7,250 nt of DNA from Nitrococcus sp. (GCA_030452365.1 JAKDMK010000115.1:1-7250), one strand, 5' to 3'; shown: positions 1-6,400, counted from the stretch's first letter. Numbers and translations: made by a program. The notes: generated by a model from the letters alone, not told the origin.

Positions 1-51
1 TTTTGCCACTGCCACGTACTGTGCCGGGCCGTCTTAAATCGCACTGGGCTT

Positions 52-72
52 CGGGGCGGGATCGTAACCCCG
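52..72 (+). other. Possible small hairpin in the speD leader
   Basis: CGGGG (52-56) and CCCCG (68-72) can pair as a 5-bp GC stem around an 11-nt loop, about 70 nt before the speD start. The stem is short, the loop large, and there is no U-run, so it is neither a clear terminator nor a recognised riboswitch. The rest of 1-142 holds no gene that I can support and no convincing promoter; a TTAAAT at 34-39 has no matching -35. Confidence 0.2.
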
Positions 73-129
73 GTGAGCGAACCCAATCGGCGAGAGGCAG
101 TAAGGCTTCCACTCACTTCCCCACTTGCT

Positions 130-134
130 GGAGG
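130..134 (+). promoter_or_regulatory. Ribosome binding site of speD
   Basis: GGAGG lies 8 nt before the GTG at 143. It decides the start, because the in-frame TTG at 125 is upstream of it and has no such motif. Family length and N-terminal conservation, which begins about six residues after the GTG, agree. Confidence 0.75.
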
Positions 135-142
135 GCGTAACG

Positions 143-964
143 GTGGCGCAGCAAGTCAAAGTGAAGCTCTATGGGTTCAACAATCTAACCAAGTCACTGA
201 GCTTCAACATCTACGATATCTGCTACGCCAATACATCGGAACAGCGACAGGCATACATCGAATACATTGATGAGGCCTACAATGCAGAGCGGCTCACCCA
301 GATTCTGACCGGCGTTGCCGATATCATAGGCGCGAGTATTCTCAACGTCGCCAGGCAGGATTACGAGCCGCAGGGGGCGAGTGTCACGCTTCTGATTGCC
401 GAAGAGGAAGGCGGGGTGGTCGAGGAAACCTACGTAACTGCCCCTGCATCACCCGGTCCACTGCCGGATACGGTGCTTGCGCACTTGGACAAGAGCCATA
501 TTACCGTACATACCTATCCGGAGAGTCATCCTTACCGCGGGGTGAGCACCTTTCGGGTCGATATCGATGTCTCGACCTGCGGGCTCATCTCACCGCTGAC
601 GGCGCTCAACTACCTTATTCACTCATTCGATTCTGACATTGTCACCATGGACTACCGGATCCGTGGCTTTACGCGCGATGTAGAGGGGCGTAAGCACTTC
701 ATCGACCATGAGATCAATTCGATTCAGAATTACCTAGCAGAGGACACGTTGAAGCGCTACCACACCATCGATGTCAACGTCTTCCAGGAAAACATCTTTC
801 ATACCAAAATGGTACTGAAGGATTGGGATATCGATGATTATCTCTTCGGCGAGTCCGCGGAAGACCTGGACCCAGCGGAGCGGGAGCGCATATGCCGCCA
901 GCTGCACCGGGAGATGATGGAGATCTTCTCGGGTCGCAATCTATCGAGCGGGCAGTACGTGTAG
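143..964 (+). CDS. speD: S-adenosylmethionine decarboxylase proenzyme (E. coli-type SpeD)
   Basis: SpeD decarboxylates S-adenosylmethionine to the aminopropyl donor used to make spermidine from putrescine; it is a cytoplasmic pyruvoyl enzyme. The 273-aa product resembles E. coli SpeD (264 aa) over its whole length. Visible blocks are [21 protein letters not shown] near the N-terminus, [12 protein letters not shown], and [18 protein letters not shown], which holds the Lys117-Ser118 self-cleavage site where Ser becomes the pyruvoyl group. Then come STCG with the conserved Cys146, [19 protein letters not shown] and [14 protein letters not shown]. The frame is open from a TTG at 125, but GGAGG at 130-134 lies inside that extension and 8 nt before the GTG at 143, so 143 is chosen as the start. 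The gene converges on coq7, leaving 34 nt with no obvious terminator. Identity is secure; only the start has slight doubt. Confidence 0.97.
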   Translation: MAQQVKVKLYGFNNLTKSLSFNIYDICYANTSEQRQAYIEYIDEAYNAERLTQILTGVADIIGASILNVARQDYEPQGASVTLLIAEEEGGVVEETYVTAPASPGPLPDTVLAHLDKSHITVHTYPESHPYRGVSTFRVDIDVSTCGLISPLTALNYLIHSFDSDIVTMDYRIRGFTRDVEGRKHFIDHEINSIQNYLAEDTLKRYHTIDVNVFQENIFHTKMVLKDWDIDDYLFGESAEDLDPAERERICRQLHREMMEIFSGRNLSSGQYV

Positions 965-998
965 TGCTATCGAATCCACTATGCCCCTCAGATCCATG

Positions 999-1643
999 TC
1001 AGATCCAGTAGGTGGATCCCGTCATAAGCCGCGATGACAGCCGCATCAATTGGCGCAACGGTCGAGGTAGCCGAGCCGCGCCCGCCTCGCCGGCCGCAAT
1101 GGCATGTCCACCTTCATCAACTTTCATCTGTTCGACGATCGCACGGCTCGGCTCATCACGCCGGGGGAGGCGCTGCAAATGCTTACTGAGGTGCTGGACC
1201 ACCTGCTCCTCGGTTTGCGCTAGAAATCCCAGGCTCCAGCGATCACCCGTCGCTCCAGCAAGCGCGCCGATACCAAGAGAGCCGACGTAGAACAACGGAT
1301 TAAGATAACTGGTATGGCTGTCGAGCTGTACCAGACGTTGTTGGCACCAAGCCAGGTGATCCTTCTCCTCCGCTGCGGCACGTTCCAGCGCTTGGTGTAG
1401 CGTGGGATCGCGAGCGGTGATTGCCTGGCCCTGATACAGCGCCTGAGCACAGATCTCGCCACAGTGGTTCACCCGCATCAGCCGAGCGGCTTGTTGACGT
1501 TCTGTTTTGTTTAGCTCCGGCTCGGGCAGCCCATTGGCAGGGTTCGGCCGGCCGGTACCGAGTGGGCGCCCAAAGAGTGTCTGCACACCGATGTCAAGTT
1601 GGGCAATGATCCGGTCGGCGAGACTGTAGCGTCGATCCACCAT
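999..1643 (-). CDS. coq7: Demethoxyubiquinol hydroxylase (Coq7/CLK-1 family, di-iron)
   Basis: Coq7 carries out the last ring hydroxylation of aerobic ubiquinone synthesis, converting demethoxyubiquinol to 3-demethylubiquinol, and is peripherally bound to the inner membrane. The 214-aa product matches the proteobacterial family in length. Its di-iron ligands are recognisable: Glu63 in NHCGEICAQALYQGQA, Glu93 and His96 in EEKDHLAWC, Glu145 in TEEQV, and Glu177 and His180 in the final motif. That last motif reads DEGGHA, whereas family members usually carry bulkier residues in the two middle positions (often DExxHA); the ligands themselves are kept. The segment SYLNPLFYVGSLGIGALAG is the hydrophobic patch thought to contact membrane and quinone. 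The ATG has only a weak GTGAG upstream; a GTG directly follows it as codon 2. Neighbouring speD and coq7 are also known from Pseudomonas. Confidence 0.96.
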   Translation of the reverse strand: MVDRRYSLADRIIAQLDIGVQTLFGRPLGTGRPNPANGLPEPELNKTERQQAARLMRVNHCGEICAQALYQGQAITARDPTLHQALERAAAEEKDHLAWCQQRLVQLDSHTSYLNPLFYVGSLGIGALAGATGDRWSLGFLAQTEEQVVQHLSKHLQRLPRRDEPSRAIVEQMKVDEGGHAIAAGEAGAARLPRPLRQLMRLSSRLMTGSTYWI

Positions 1644-1676
1644 ATTGAGCTCACTATGTTGACGGGTCTTTATGTT

Positions 1677-1705
1677 ATTGTACCGACTGCACGGTCCCGA
1701 GGCAG
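1677..1705 (-). promoter_or_regulatory. Candidate coq7 promoter
   Basis: On the minus strand CTGCCT (1705-1700) and TACAAT (1682-1677) are separated by 17 nt, giving a good -10 with a weak -35. The predicted start near 1670 would leave a leader of about 27 nt before the coq7 ATG. This is based on motif and position only. Confidence 0.35.
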
Positions 1706-1743
1706 ATTCGGTTCGCGCCCCGCCTGGTCAGTTATATTTCAAC

Positions 1744-1772
1744 TTGTACAGCTGCTTGCCCTTGTATAGAAT
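1744..1772 (+). promoter_or_regulatory. Sigma-70 promoter of rplM-rpsI
   Basis: TTGTAC (1744-1749) and TAGAAT (1767-1772) are separated by 17 nt; an overlapping TATAGA (1765-1770) is an alternative -10. Transcription would start near 1779, leaving a leader of about 44 nt before rplM. In E. coli, L13 is reported to repress its own operon through the mRNA leader; whether that holds here cannot be told from the sequence. Confidence 0.6.
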
Positions 1773-1822
1773 TTTTCGCCCACTAGCTTTTACCAAAGCG
1801 ATGGTTGTGGAGTCGACCGCCT

Positions 1823-2251
1823 ATGAAAACTTTTAGCGCCAAAGCGGCTGACGTAAAACGTGATTGGTACGTTGTGGATGCCTCCGGTAAGACCCTTGGC
1901 CGCCTAGCGTCGCAGCTTGCGTTCCGCCTACGGGGCAAGCATAAGCCGGAGTTCACTCCCCATGTGGATACCGGCGACTACATCGTCGTCGTCAATGCAG
2001 AAAAGGTGGCCGTGACGGGCGACAAGGCTACGGACAAGATCTACTATCATCATACGGGGTACATCGGTAACCTGAAGAGCATCAGCTTCGCGCAGCTGAT
2101 CGAAAAGGCGCCCGAGCGGGTCATTCAAACCGCCGTCAAGGGCATGCTGCCGAAGAATCGCCTCAGTCGGGAGATACTGAAGAAGCTGAAGGTCTACGCC
2201 GGACCCGGGCATCGACATGAAGCGCAGCAGCCGATCCCGCTCGAGCTTTGA
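1823..2251 (+). CDS. rplM: 50S ribosomal protein L13
   Basis: L13 is an early-assembling protein of the large ribosomal subunit that binds 23S rRNA. The 142-aa product has exactly the E. coli length and matches it along its whole span: [20 protein letters not shown] at the start, then [40 protein letters not shown], the [12 protein letters not shown] block and [17 protein letters not shown] near the end. The ATG at 1823 is preceded by GGAG (1809-1812). The frame extends up to a TTG at 1805, but the family N-terminus fixes the start at 1823. It is the first gene of the usual rplM-rpsI pair, with rpsI following after 47 nt. Confidence 0.98.
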   Translation: MKTFSAKAADVKRDWYVVDASGKTLGRLASQLAFRLRGKHKPEFTPHVDTGDYIVVVNAEKVAVTGDKATDKIYYHHTGYIGNLKSISFAQLIEKAPERVIQTAVKGMLPKNRLSREILKKLKVYAGPGHRHEAQQPIPLEL

Positions 2252-2255
2252 GGCG

Positions 2256-2271
2256 GGGATGCTCTGATCCC
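2256..2271 (+). other. Small hairpin between rplM and rpsI
   Basis: GGGAT (2256-2260) and ATCCC (2267-2271) form a 5-bp stem around a 6-nt loop. It lies between the rplM stop and the rpsI ribosome binding site. No U-run follows, so it is not a terminator. It could modulate rpsI translation or RNA processing, but short GC-rich dyads arise easily by chance. Confidence 0.3.
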
Positions 2272-2298
2272 GGGGACGCAATACAACGCAGGAATATG

Positions 2299-2691
2299 AT
2301 GACAGTTGAGCAGTACTACAGCACAGGTCGACGCAAAACCTCCACGGCGCGGGTATTTTTGCGCCGCGGTAGTGGTGTGATCATGGTTAATGGTCGCTCC
2401 CTGGCGGATTACTTTGGCCGTGAGACGGCTCGAATGATTGTTCGTCAGCCCTTGGAACGAACCGAGAGCACCGATAATTTCGACATCTATGTCACTGTAG
2501 CCGGCGGAGGGAGCAGCGGACAAGCCGGTGCGATACGCCATGGCATCACCCGAGCCCTCATAGCATATGATGCGCAGTCCAAGCCCGCGCTGCGCAAAGC
2601 CGGCTATGTTACGCGAGACGCCCGCATGGTCGAGCGCAAGAAGGTAGGTCTGCACAAGGCACGTCGTGCCACGCAGTACTCCAAGCGCTAG
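2299..2691 (+). CDS. rpsI: 30S ribosomal protein S9
   Basis: S9 is a small-subunit protein whose C-terminal tail reaches toward the P-site tRNA. The 130-aa product equals the E. coli and Pseudomonas length and shows the family blocks [74 protein letters not shown] and the basic C-terminus ending SKR. Two ATGs lie in tandem at 2296 and 2299. AGGA at 2290-2293 is only 2 nt from the first and 5 nt from the second, so 2299 is preferred, which also gives the standard length. The gene is second in the rplM-rpsI operon, and a tRNA gene starts 17 nt after its stop. Confidence 0.98.
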   Translation: MTVEQYYSTGRRKTSTARVFLRRGSGVIMVNGRSLADYFGRETARMIVRQPLERTESTDNFDIYVTVAGGGSSGQAGAIRHGITRALIAYDAQSKPALRKAGYVTRDARMVERKKVGLHKARRATQYSKR

Positions 2692-2708
2692 GCAGGTGCA
2701 ATACCGCT

Positions 2709-2782
2709 TGGGGGATCGTCTAGTGGTAGGACAGCGGACTCTGACTCCGTCAACCTAGGTTCGAATCCTAGTCCCCCAGCCA
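2709..2782 (+). tRNA. tRNA-Gln (anticodon CUG), CCA encoded
   Basis: A complete cloverleaf can be drawn. The acceptor stem TGGGGGA (2709-2715) pairs with TCCCCCA (2772-2778). The D stem is GTC/GAC with a GG in its loop. The anticodon stem GCGGA (2734-2738) pairs with TCCGT (2746-2750) around the loop CTCTGAC, with anticodon CTG at 2741-2743. The T stem CTAGG/CCTAG encloses TTCGAAT (2760-2766). G73 and CCA at 2780-2782 are encoded. The U1-A72 pair is typical of bacterial tRNA-Gln. No promoter is evident in the 17 nt after rpsI, so readthrough from the ribosomal operon is plausible. Confidence 0.97.
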
Positions 2783-2823
2783 AACAATGTCACGCAGGCG
2801 AGCAGCAGACTGCCCCGGCCGTG

Positions 2824-3777
2824 CTAGCGGCTGCATGCTGCCCCGCCTAGCACGCAGAACTTGGCGCAATGCGGGTGATTCAGACGCACGGTGCAGCGCG
2901 CCTCCGCCAAGGTATGCCCGAGCTCGAATTGCGGATCGTATGGCAGCAGCGTGCAGGCAACGACCACTGGCCGCTCATGGCCCTTTCGCTTCACCACCAT
3001 TCGCGATGAGGCACACATGACGTCGTTGGGCGACTTCTTCAGTATGCCCCAGCACGACTGCGTGATCTCCGGTACATCAACCGTCTCATCCATCTCCGGG
3101 AACAGCACGAGATCCACTGGATCATAAGGGTCGAGGCGAACGCCAAGCGTGCGGAACAGGCGCGCGAACCCCTCCCGTAGCTCCGCTTCCCGTTCTCCGG
3201 AAAACATTCGCCCTGCCACCTTGATCGCGAAGCCGTGCCGGGCGAGCCACTGCAGCCCATGGATGGCCGGCGCCCAGCTCCGCTGGCCGCGTTCCAGCTC
3301 GTGGTAATACCGGCTGTAGTGGTCGAGGGAGATGCGCAAGGTCAACTGTGAGCCGTAATGTTGTTGCAGTTTCAGCAACTGCTCTCGGTGCTTCATCATG
3401 GGCTTCATGGCGTTGGTCAGAACCAGGGCCTCGAAGCCCCGCGCGAGCGAGTCCTCCAGCATCTCCGGCAGATCCGGGTTCATGAAGGGTTCGCCGCCCG
3501 TGTAGCCAATCAGGCGCGCGCCCAACTTCTCACGCTCGATCTCATCCAGGTATTCGCGGACGTCGGCCGCGCTAATGTAGCTGAGCCGATCGTTGCGCGC
3601 GGACGACTCGATGTAGCAATTGCGGCAGGCCAAATTGCACAGCGTGCCGGTGTTGATCCACAGCGTCGCGAGAGATTTCAATGCGACTCTGGCACGGCGC
3701 TCGCCATTCGCGGTCACCTCCGGATCACGGAATTTTTTGGGGTCGAGCCGCCGTAGCGAGTGCTCCGAAACGCTCAC
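2824..3777 (-). CDS. Radical SAM protein with Cys-rich C-terminus, function unknown, in the ovoA operon
   Basis: The 317-aa product is a radical S-adenosylmethionine enzyme. The cluster motif is C47-x3-C51-x2-C54, within TLCNLACRNCY, and is followed by the SAM-contacting GYTGGEP (91-97) and the strand SLDHYSRYY of the barrel. The last 75 residues hold seven Cys (242, 255, 275, 295, 304, 308, 315), ending HPHCAKFCVLGGAACSR. This suggests a SPASM/twitch-like auxiliary Fe-S domain, although the spacing is not the textbook one. The GTG start is supported by GGAGGAGG (3789-3782) just upstream. The gene follows ovoA on the same strand after 132 nt, so it is probably in the same operon. I do not recognise the exact family or substrate. 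A tailoring step on an ovothiol-related compound or on a peptide is an inference from position. A tRNA converges on its 3' end. Confidence 0.88.
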   Translation of the reverse strand: MSVSEHSLRRLDPKKFRDPEVTANGERRARVALKSLATLWINTGTLCNLACRNCYIESSARNDRLSYISAADVREYLDEIEREKLGARLIGYTGGEPFMNPDLPEMLEDSLARGFEALVLTNAMKPMMKHREQLLKLQQHYGSQLTLRISLDHYSRYYHELERGQRSWAPAIHGLQWLARHGFAIKVAGRMFSGEREAELREGFARLFRTLGVRLDPYDPVDLVLFPEMDETVDVPEITQSCWGILKKSPNDVMCASSRMVVKRKGHERPVVVACTLLPYDPQFELGHTLAEARCTVRLNHPHCAKFCVLGGAACSR

Positions 3778-3909
3778 AAGACCTCCTCCGACATTGCCAC
3801 TCGTGGGAACTGTGCGCCTTGGCGGCGTCGTTCACAACCGCGTAGCCGAGGGCTAGCTCGATTACGTACGGCGTCAAGGGCTGCTTTTGAACCCCGATCG
3901 GACTGCCCG
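3778..3909 (-). other. 132-nt spacer between ovoA and the radical SAM gene
   Basis: There is no rho-independent terminator, which agrees with cotranscription. It holds the strong Shine-Dalgarno GGAGGAGG of the downstream gene and a small dyad, TAGCC-GAG-GGCTA (3843-3855). TTGACG on the minus strand (3877-3872) resembles a -35 box but has only TAGCCC at a suitable distance as -10, so an internal promoter is weakly supported at best. Confidence 0.4.
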
Positions 3910-6048
3910 TCAGTCGTCCTTGCGCTCCCAGAGGGTGACTTCCGACAGGCTGTGCTGGAACTTGTGGCTCGTTTCGCGGATCACGAAGGGCAACTGCCGC
4001 GGTTCGCCCAGCAGGCGGAAGTGTTTGCCAAGATGCGCCTTTAGGCCGTCCAGCGTGGTGTGGCTTTCGCCATCCTTCTTGAAGCCGCCGAGCCACGCCG
4101 CACGCGCGGTGTGCTCTTCCAGCCAGGTGTAGGGCGAGGCAATCATAAGCAGGCCGCCGACGTTGATACGGCTGTGGACGTCGTCTAGGAAGCGCGCCGG
4201 TTCATAGAGGCGGTCGATCAGGTTGGCGGCAAACACCAGGTCATAGCCGGTCAACTTCGGGTTGAGGTTGCAGGCATCTCCCTGCATGAATTCCGGTGAC
4301 GGCACCTGATCCAGCCCCAGATCGGCAAGTCTCCGGCTCTTGTAGAGCACCAACTCGCCTTCATCACAGAGGGTATAGCGCAGCACTCCTTCGCGGCTTA
4401 GCTGCACGCCCTGGTTGATGAAACGGGCGGAGAAATCCACACCGGTTACGCAGTCGAAGTGGCGGGCCAGCTCGAAACTGGCGCGGCCGCAGGCGCAGCC
4501 CAGATCCAGTGCCCGGCGCCTCTTGCGCCCGTCAAGGTAGGGCAACAAGTGCTCAACCAGCGCCTTGGGGAAGTTCGCCACGCCGAAATAGCGCTCGCCA
4601 TAGTGGAACTCGGCATACTCCGACATCAGCTTGTCGGTTTCGTAGTGGGAGGAGGCCGCGGTCAATTCGGCATCGCTTGCCACATATCGGAATCCGGCAT
4701 GCTGGAAGAAGTGGCGGCGGAAGGCGTAGCGCGACGAGAGCTCGGCTTCGTTGCCGCAGGAAATCCAGGAGCCGCCTTTGATCAGGTTGTGCTGACCGTC
4801 GAAGGTAGGCATTGTGAAGTCGTCGTACAGCGGATGCACCTCGAAGCCATCGAAGGGATAGGTGGGGGTTTCCGTCCACTGCCAGACATTGCCGATCACG
4901 TCGAAGAAATCCCCGTGCGCGAAACGATCCACCGGGCAGGAAGACGCCCAGTGATCCAGATGCAGGTTGGCTTGCCAGGCGCCGTCCGGGCGTTCCTGGC
5001 GGATACCGGCCGCCTGATGCAAGCGGTACCATTCGTCTTCCGTAGGCAGGCGGATGGGCTCGCCGGTCTCAGAAGTTTTCCAGTTGCAGAAGGCTTTTGC
5101 CTCGTGGTAGTTGACCTCCACCGGCCAATTCCAGGGCATGGGCACTTCTTTCGTCATCAGCCGCAGGTGCCAGCCGCTGGGCTTTTTGCGCCAGAACTCC
5201 GGCTGGCTGCGATTGGCAAACTCACGCCACTGCCAGCCTTCCTGGCCCCAGTGGTGGCGGTTGCGGTAGCCGCCGGCTTCGACAAATTCCAGAAACTCGC
5301 CATTACTGACCAGATAACGGCTGGCGTCGAAGGCCGGCACTTCTGCCTCGTGACGGCCATATTCGTTGTCCCAACCGTAAATGGACGAGTCCGAGTCTTT
5401 GCCCAGCACGACACTGCCGGACGCTACCGGCACCAGTTCATTGGCGGGCGCATCCCCTCTATCCGTGCAGGGCGCCCAGTCCGGCCGGGGCGAAACCCAC
5501 TTCAGCTCCTGCTGGCGAATCAGCACAGAAGTGGTTTCCAGGTGGATGCGCTCATGTTCGATGCCCATGATGATCGCCCACCAGGGGTTGTCCCGGTCGA
5601 GTGGCAGGGTCAGCGGCGCCTCATCGATGATGGCCAGCACCGCCGCGCGCACCTTGGCGCGGTAATCCATGAGTTGCGCCACCTTGGGCCAGTCATAGTG
5701 GGTATCGTCGAGATCGTCCCAGCTCATCTCGTCTACACCCACCGCGAAGATGGATTCCATCTTCTCATCGAGACGCTCATCCACCAGTCTTGCCAGCAGC
5801 AGCTTATTGATGAAGAAAGTGGCGGTGTGGCCCAGATAAAAGATCAGTGGGTGGCGCAGGCTGATGGGCTTTTCGTAGAAGGCTTGCGCCGTGTTCAGGC
5901 AATCGAACAGTGACTCGTAACGATTGAAGGTGCTGATGAAATAGTCGCGCAGGCGCCGGCGCAAAGCGGCCTCATTGCGACAGGACAAATCGAGCGTACG
6001 GCTGAACCAGGGTGTGTCTGCAGCAGTAGTCTCAGCATCCTGGATCAT
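3910..6048 (-). CDS. ovoA: OvoA: 5-histidylcysteine sulfoxide synthase fused to 4-mercaptohistidine N1-methyltransferase
   Basis: OvoA starts ovothiol synthesis: a non-heme iron enzyme joins cysteine to C5 of histidine with O2, giving the sulfoxide, and the C-terminal domain later methylates the imidazole of 5-thiohistidine. The 712-aa product has the expected three parts. The DinB-like iron-binding part (about 25-185) has His74 in YLGHTATFF and His165/His169 in GIEHERIHLETTSVL. The FGE-sulfatase/EgtB-like part (about 205-458) has IRLPTEDEWYRL, DVIGNVWQWTETP, KGGSWISCGNE and FRRHFFQHAGFRYVAS. The SAM methyltransferase (about 470-712) has ALDLGCACGRASFELA and the acidic residue in TGVDFS. The fused methyltransferase separates it from EgtB. 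The ATG at 6048 is chosen because GGAGA (6059-6055) precedes it by 6 nt; the open frame runs on to 6132 without family-like sequence. The sulfoxide lyase OvoB is not in the window. Confidence 0.95.
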   Translation of the reverse strand: MIQDAETTAADTPWFSRTLDLSCRNEAALRRRLRDYFISTFNRYESLFDCLNTAQAFYEKPISLRHPLIFYLGHTATFFINKLLLARLVDERLDEKMESIFAVGVDEMSWDDLDDTHYDWPKVAQLMDYRAKVRAAVLAIIDEAPLTLPLDRDNPWWAIIMGIEHERIHLETTSVLIRQQELKWVSPRPDWAPCTDRGDAPANELVPVASGSVVLGKDSDSSIYGWDNEYGRHEAEVPAFDASRYLVSNGEFLEFVEAGGYRNRHHWGQEGWQWREFANRSQPEFWRKKPSGWHLRLMTKEVPMPWNWPVEVNYHEAKAFCNWKTSETGEPIRLPTEDEWYRLHQAAGIRQERPDGAWQANLHLDHWASSCPVDRFAHGDFFDVIGNVWQWTETPTYPFDGFEVHPLYDDFTMPTFDGQHNLIKGGSWISCGNEAELSSRYAFRRHFFQHAGFRYVASDAELTAASSHYETDKLMSEYAEFHYGERYFGVANFPKALVEHLLPYLDGRKRRRALDLGCACGRASFELARHFDCVTGVDFSARFINQGVQLSREGVLRYTLCDEGELVLYKSRRLADLGLDQVPSPEFMQGDACNLNPKLTGYDLVFAANLIDRLYEPARFLDDVHSRINVGGLLMIASPYTWLEEHTARAAWLGGFKKDGESHTTLDGLKAHLGKHFRLLGEPRQLPFVIRETSHKFQHSLSEVTLWERKDD

Positions 6049-6054
6049 CAAATG

Positions 6055-6059
6055 TCTCC
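6055..6059 (-). promoter_or_regulatory. Ribosome binding site of ovoA
   Basis: GGAGA on the minus strand sits 6 nt before the ATG at 6048. It fixes the start 28 codons inside the longest open frame, whose extra N-terminal residues are basic and unlike OvoA. Confidence 0.75.
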
Positions 6060-6131
6060 GCCTTGCCTTGAAGTCTTTGCCGCACAGAAAATCCGCTGCA
6101 CGGGCAAACCGTTGTTTTCTGACAAACGGCA

Positions 6132-6160
6132 AGGTTACACAATCCCGCTTATTTAAGCAA
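6132..6160 (-). promoter_or_regulatory. Tentative ovoA promoter
   Basis: On the minus strand TTGCTT (6160-6155) and TAACCT (6137-6132) are 17 nt apart; both are imperfect. The -35 would overlap the downstream half of the palindromic operator, consistent with repression. A TAATTT (6179-6174) at the other end of the operator is an alternative -10, but it lacks a recognisable -35. Confidence 0.35.
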
Positions 6161-6177
6161 GTAATGTCTTGCTAAAT
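6152..6177 (-). promoter_or_regulatory. Palindromic operator upstream of ovoA (site O1)
   Basis: On the plus strand AGCAAG (6156-6161) and CTTGCT (6168-6173) form a perfect 6-bp inverted repeat around 6 nt, with A/T-rich flanks. Read on the minus strand, in the ovoA direction, the 26-bp site matches site O2 in front of the regulator at 21 of 26 positions, including all ten bases of the two GCAAG/CTTGC half-sites. It lies about 105-130 nt before the ovoA start codon. The dyad form and shared sequence point to a dimeric regulator, most simply the neighbouring SufR-like protein; that assignment is inferred. Confidence 0.7.
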
Positions 6178-6376
6178 TAGCATTGCCGCACAGGCAACTG
6201 CCCAGACAGCCGCCTACCTCGGCGCCTTGCCACTAGTAGCCGGCCAAAAGGTGTTCGTGTCGCCATCGGCCGCGGGTGCCGGTGTGGTAGGCGCGATTGG
6301 GAGCGGGCTGTTGCCATTCGGTTCGTACAACGTGCCGGTTGCACCGGTCACAGGCACGCCCTATATTGCAAGATAA
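6176..6376 (+). other. Open, coding-like stretch without a start codon between the two operators
   Basis: This frame stays open for 66 codons between stops at 6173 and 6374. Its codons favour G or C in the third position, and it would read as a small, Ala/Gly/Val-rich hydrophobic peptide (for example SAAGAGVVGAIGSGLLPFG). It has no ATG and no ribosome binding site, and its end overlaps the promoter and operator of the regulator. It may be a remnant of a lost gene or a chance opening in GC-rich DNA. Nothing else is seen in 6049-6479 apart from the regulatory sites and a 31-codon leader frame listed separately. Confidence 0.2.
6339..6367 (+). promoter_or_regulatory. Promoter of the SufR-like regulator
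   Basis: TTGCAC (6339-6344) and TATATT (6362-6367) are separated by exactly 17 nt, a good sigma-70 promoter. Transcription would start near 6374, inside site O2, so a protein bound there would block initiation. The -35 also sits within a small dyad, CCGGT-TGC-ACCGG (6335-6347), flanked by CGTGCC/GGCACG (6331-6336 and 6353-6358). That could be a second binding element or chance. Confidence 0.6.
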
Positions 6377-6388
6377 TACTTGCATAAA
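6363..6388 (+). promoter_or_regulatory. Palindromic operator at the regulator's own promoter (site O2)
   Basis: TGCAAG (6367-6372) and CTTGCA (6379-6384) form a perfect 6-bp inverted repeat around ATAATA. The site covers the end of the -10 and the predicted start point of the regulator promoter, the classic place for autorepression. It shares 21 of 26 positions with site O1 in the orientation of transcription. Inspection of the rest of the window found no other GCAAG-N6-CTTGC pair. Confidence 0.7.
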
Positions 6389-6400
6389 AGAGACGAGAGC

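Noticed and set aside
1..142. Riboswitch or attenuator in the speD leader
   Set aside because: Only a 5-bp hairpin was found; no known metabolite-binding RNA pattern could be recognised.
1002..1018. GATCCA-GTAGG-TGGATC dyad and a repeated TGGATCTGA at the 3' end of coq7, considered as a terminator
   Set aside because: The dyad lies inside the coq7 coding end, has only 6-bp arms and no U-run. The 9-bp direct repeat is too short to mean much.
1659..1687. TTGACG at 1659-1664 as a plus-strand promoter for rplM
   Set aside because: No acceptable -10 lies 16-18 nt downstream; the TTGTAC/TAGAAT pair at 1744-1772 is better and nearer the gene.
2783..2823. Possible terminator between tRNA-Gln and the radical SAM gene
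   Set aside because: GCAG/CTGC arms can pair across the gap but are only 4 bp with a wide loop and no T-run on either strand.
3358..3756. 132-codon plus-strand frame opposite the radical SAM gene
   Set aside because: It lies antisense to conserved radical SAM motifs; no domain or family resemblance is visible.
4459..5913. 484-codon open frame on the plus strand, opposite ovoA
   Set aside because: It is the antisense shadow of a well-supported ovoA reading frame. Its translation shows no recognisable domain, and long antisense frames are common opposite GC-rich genes.
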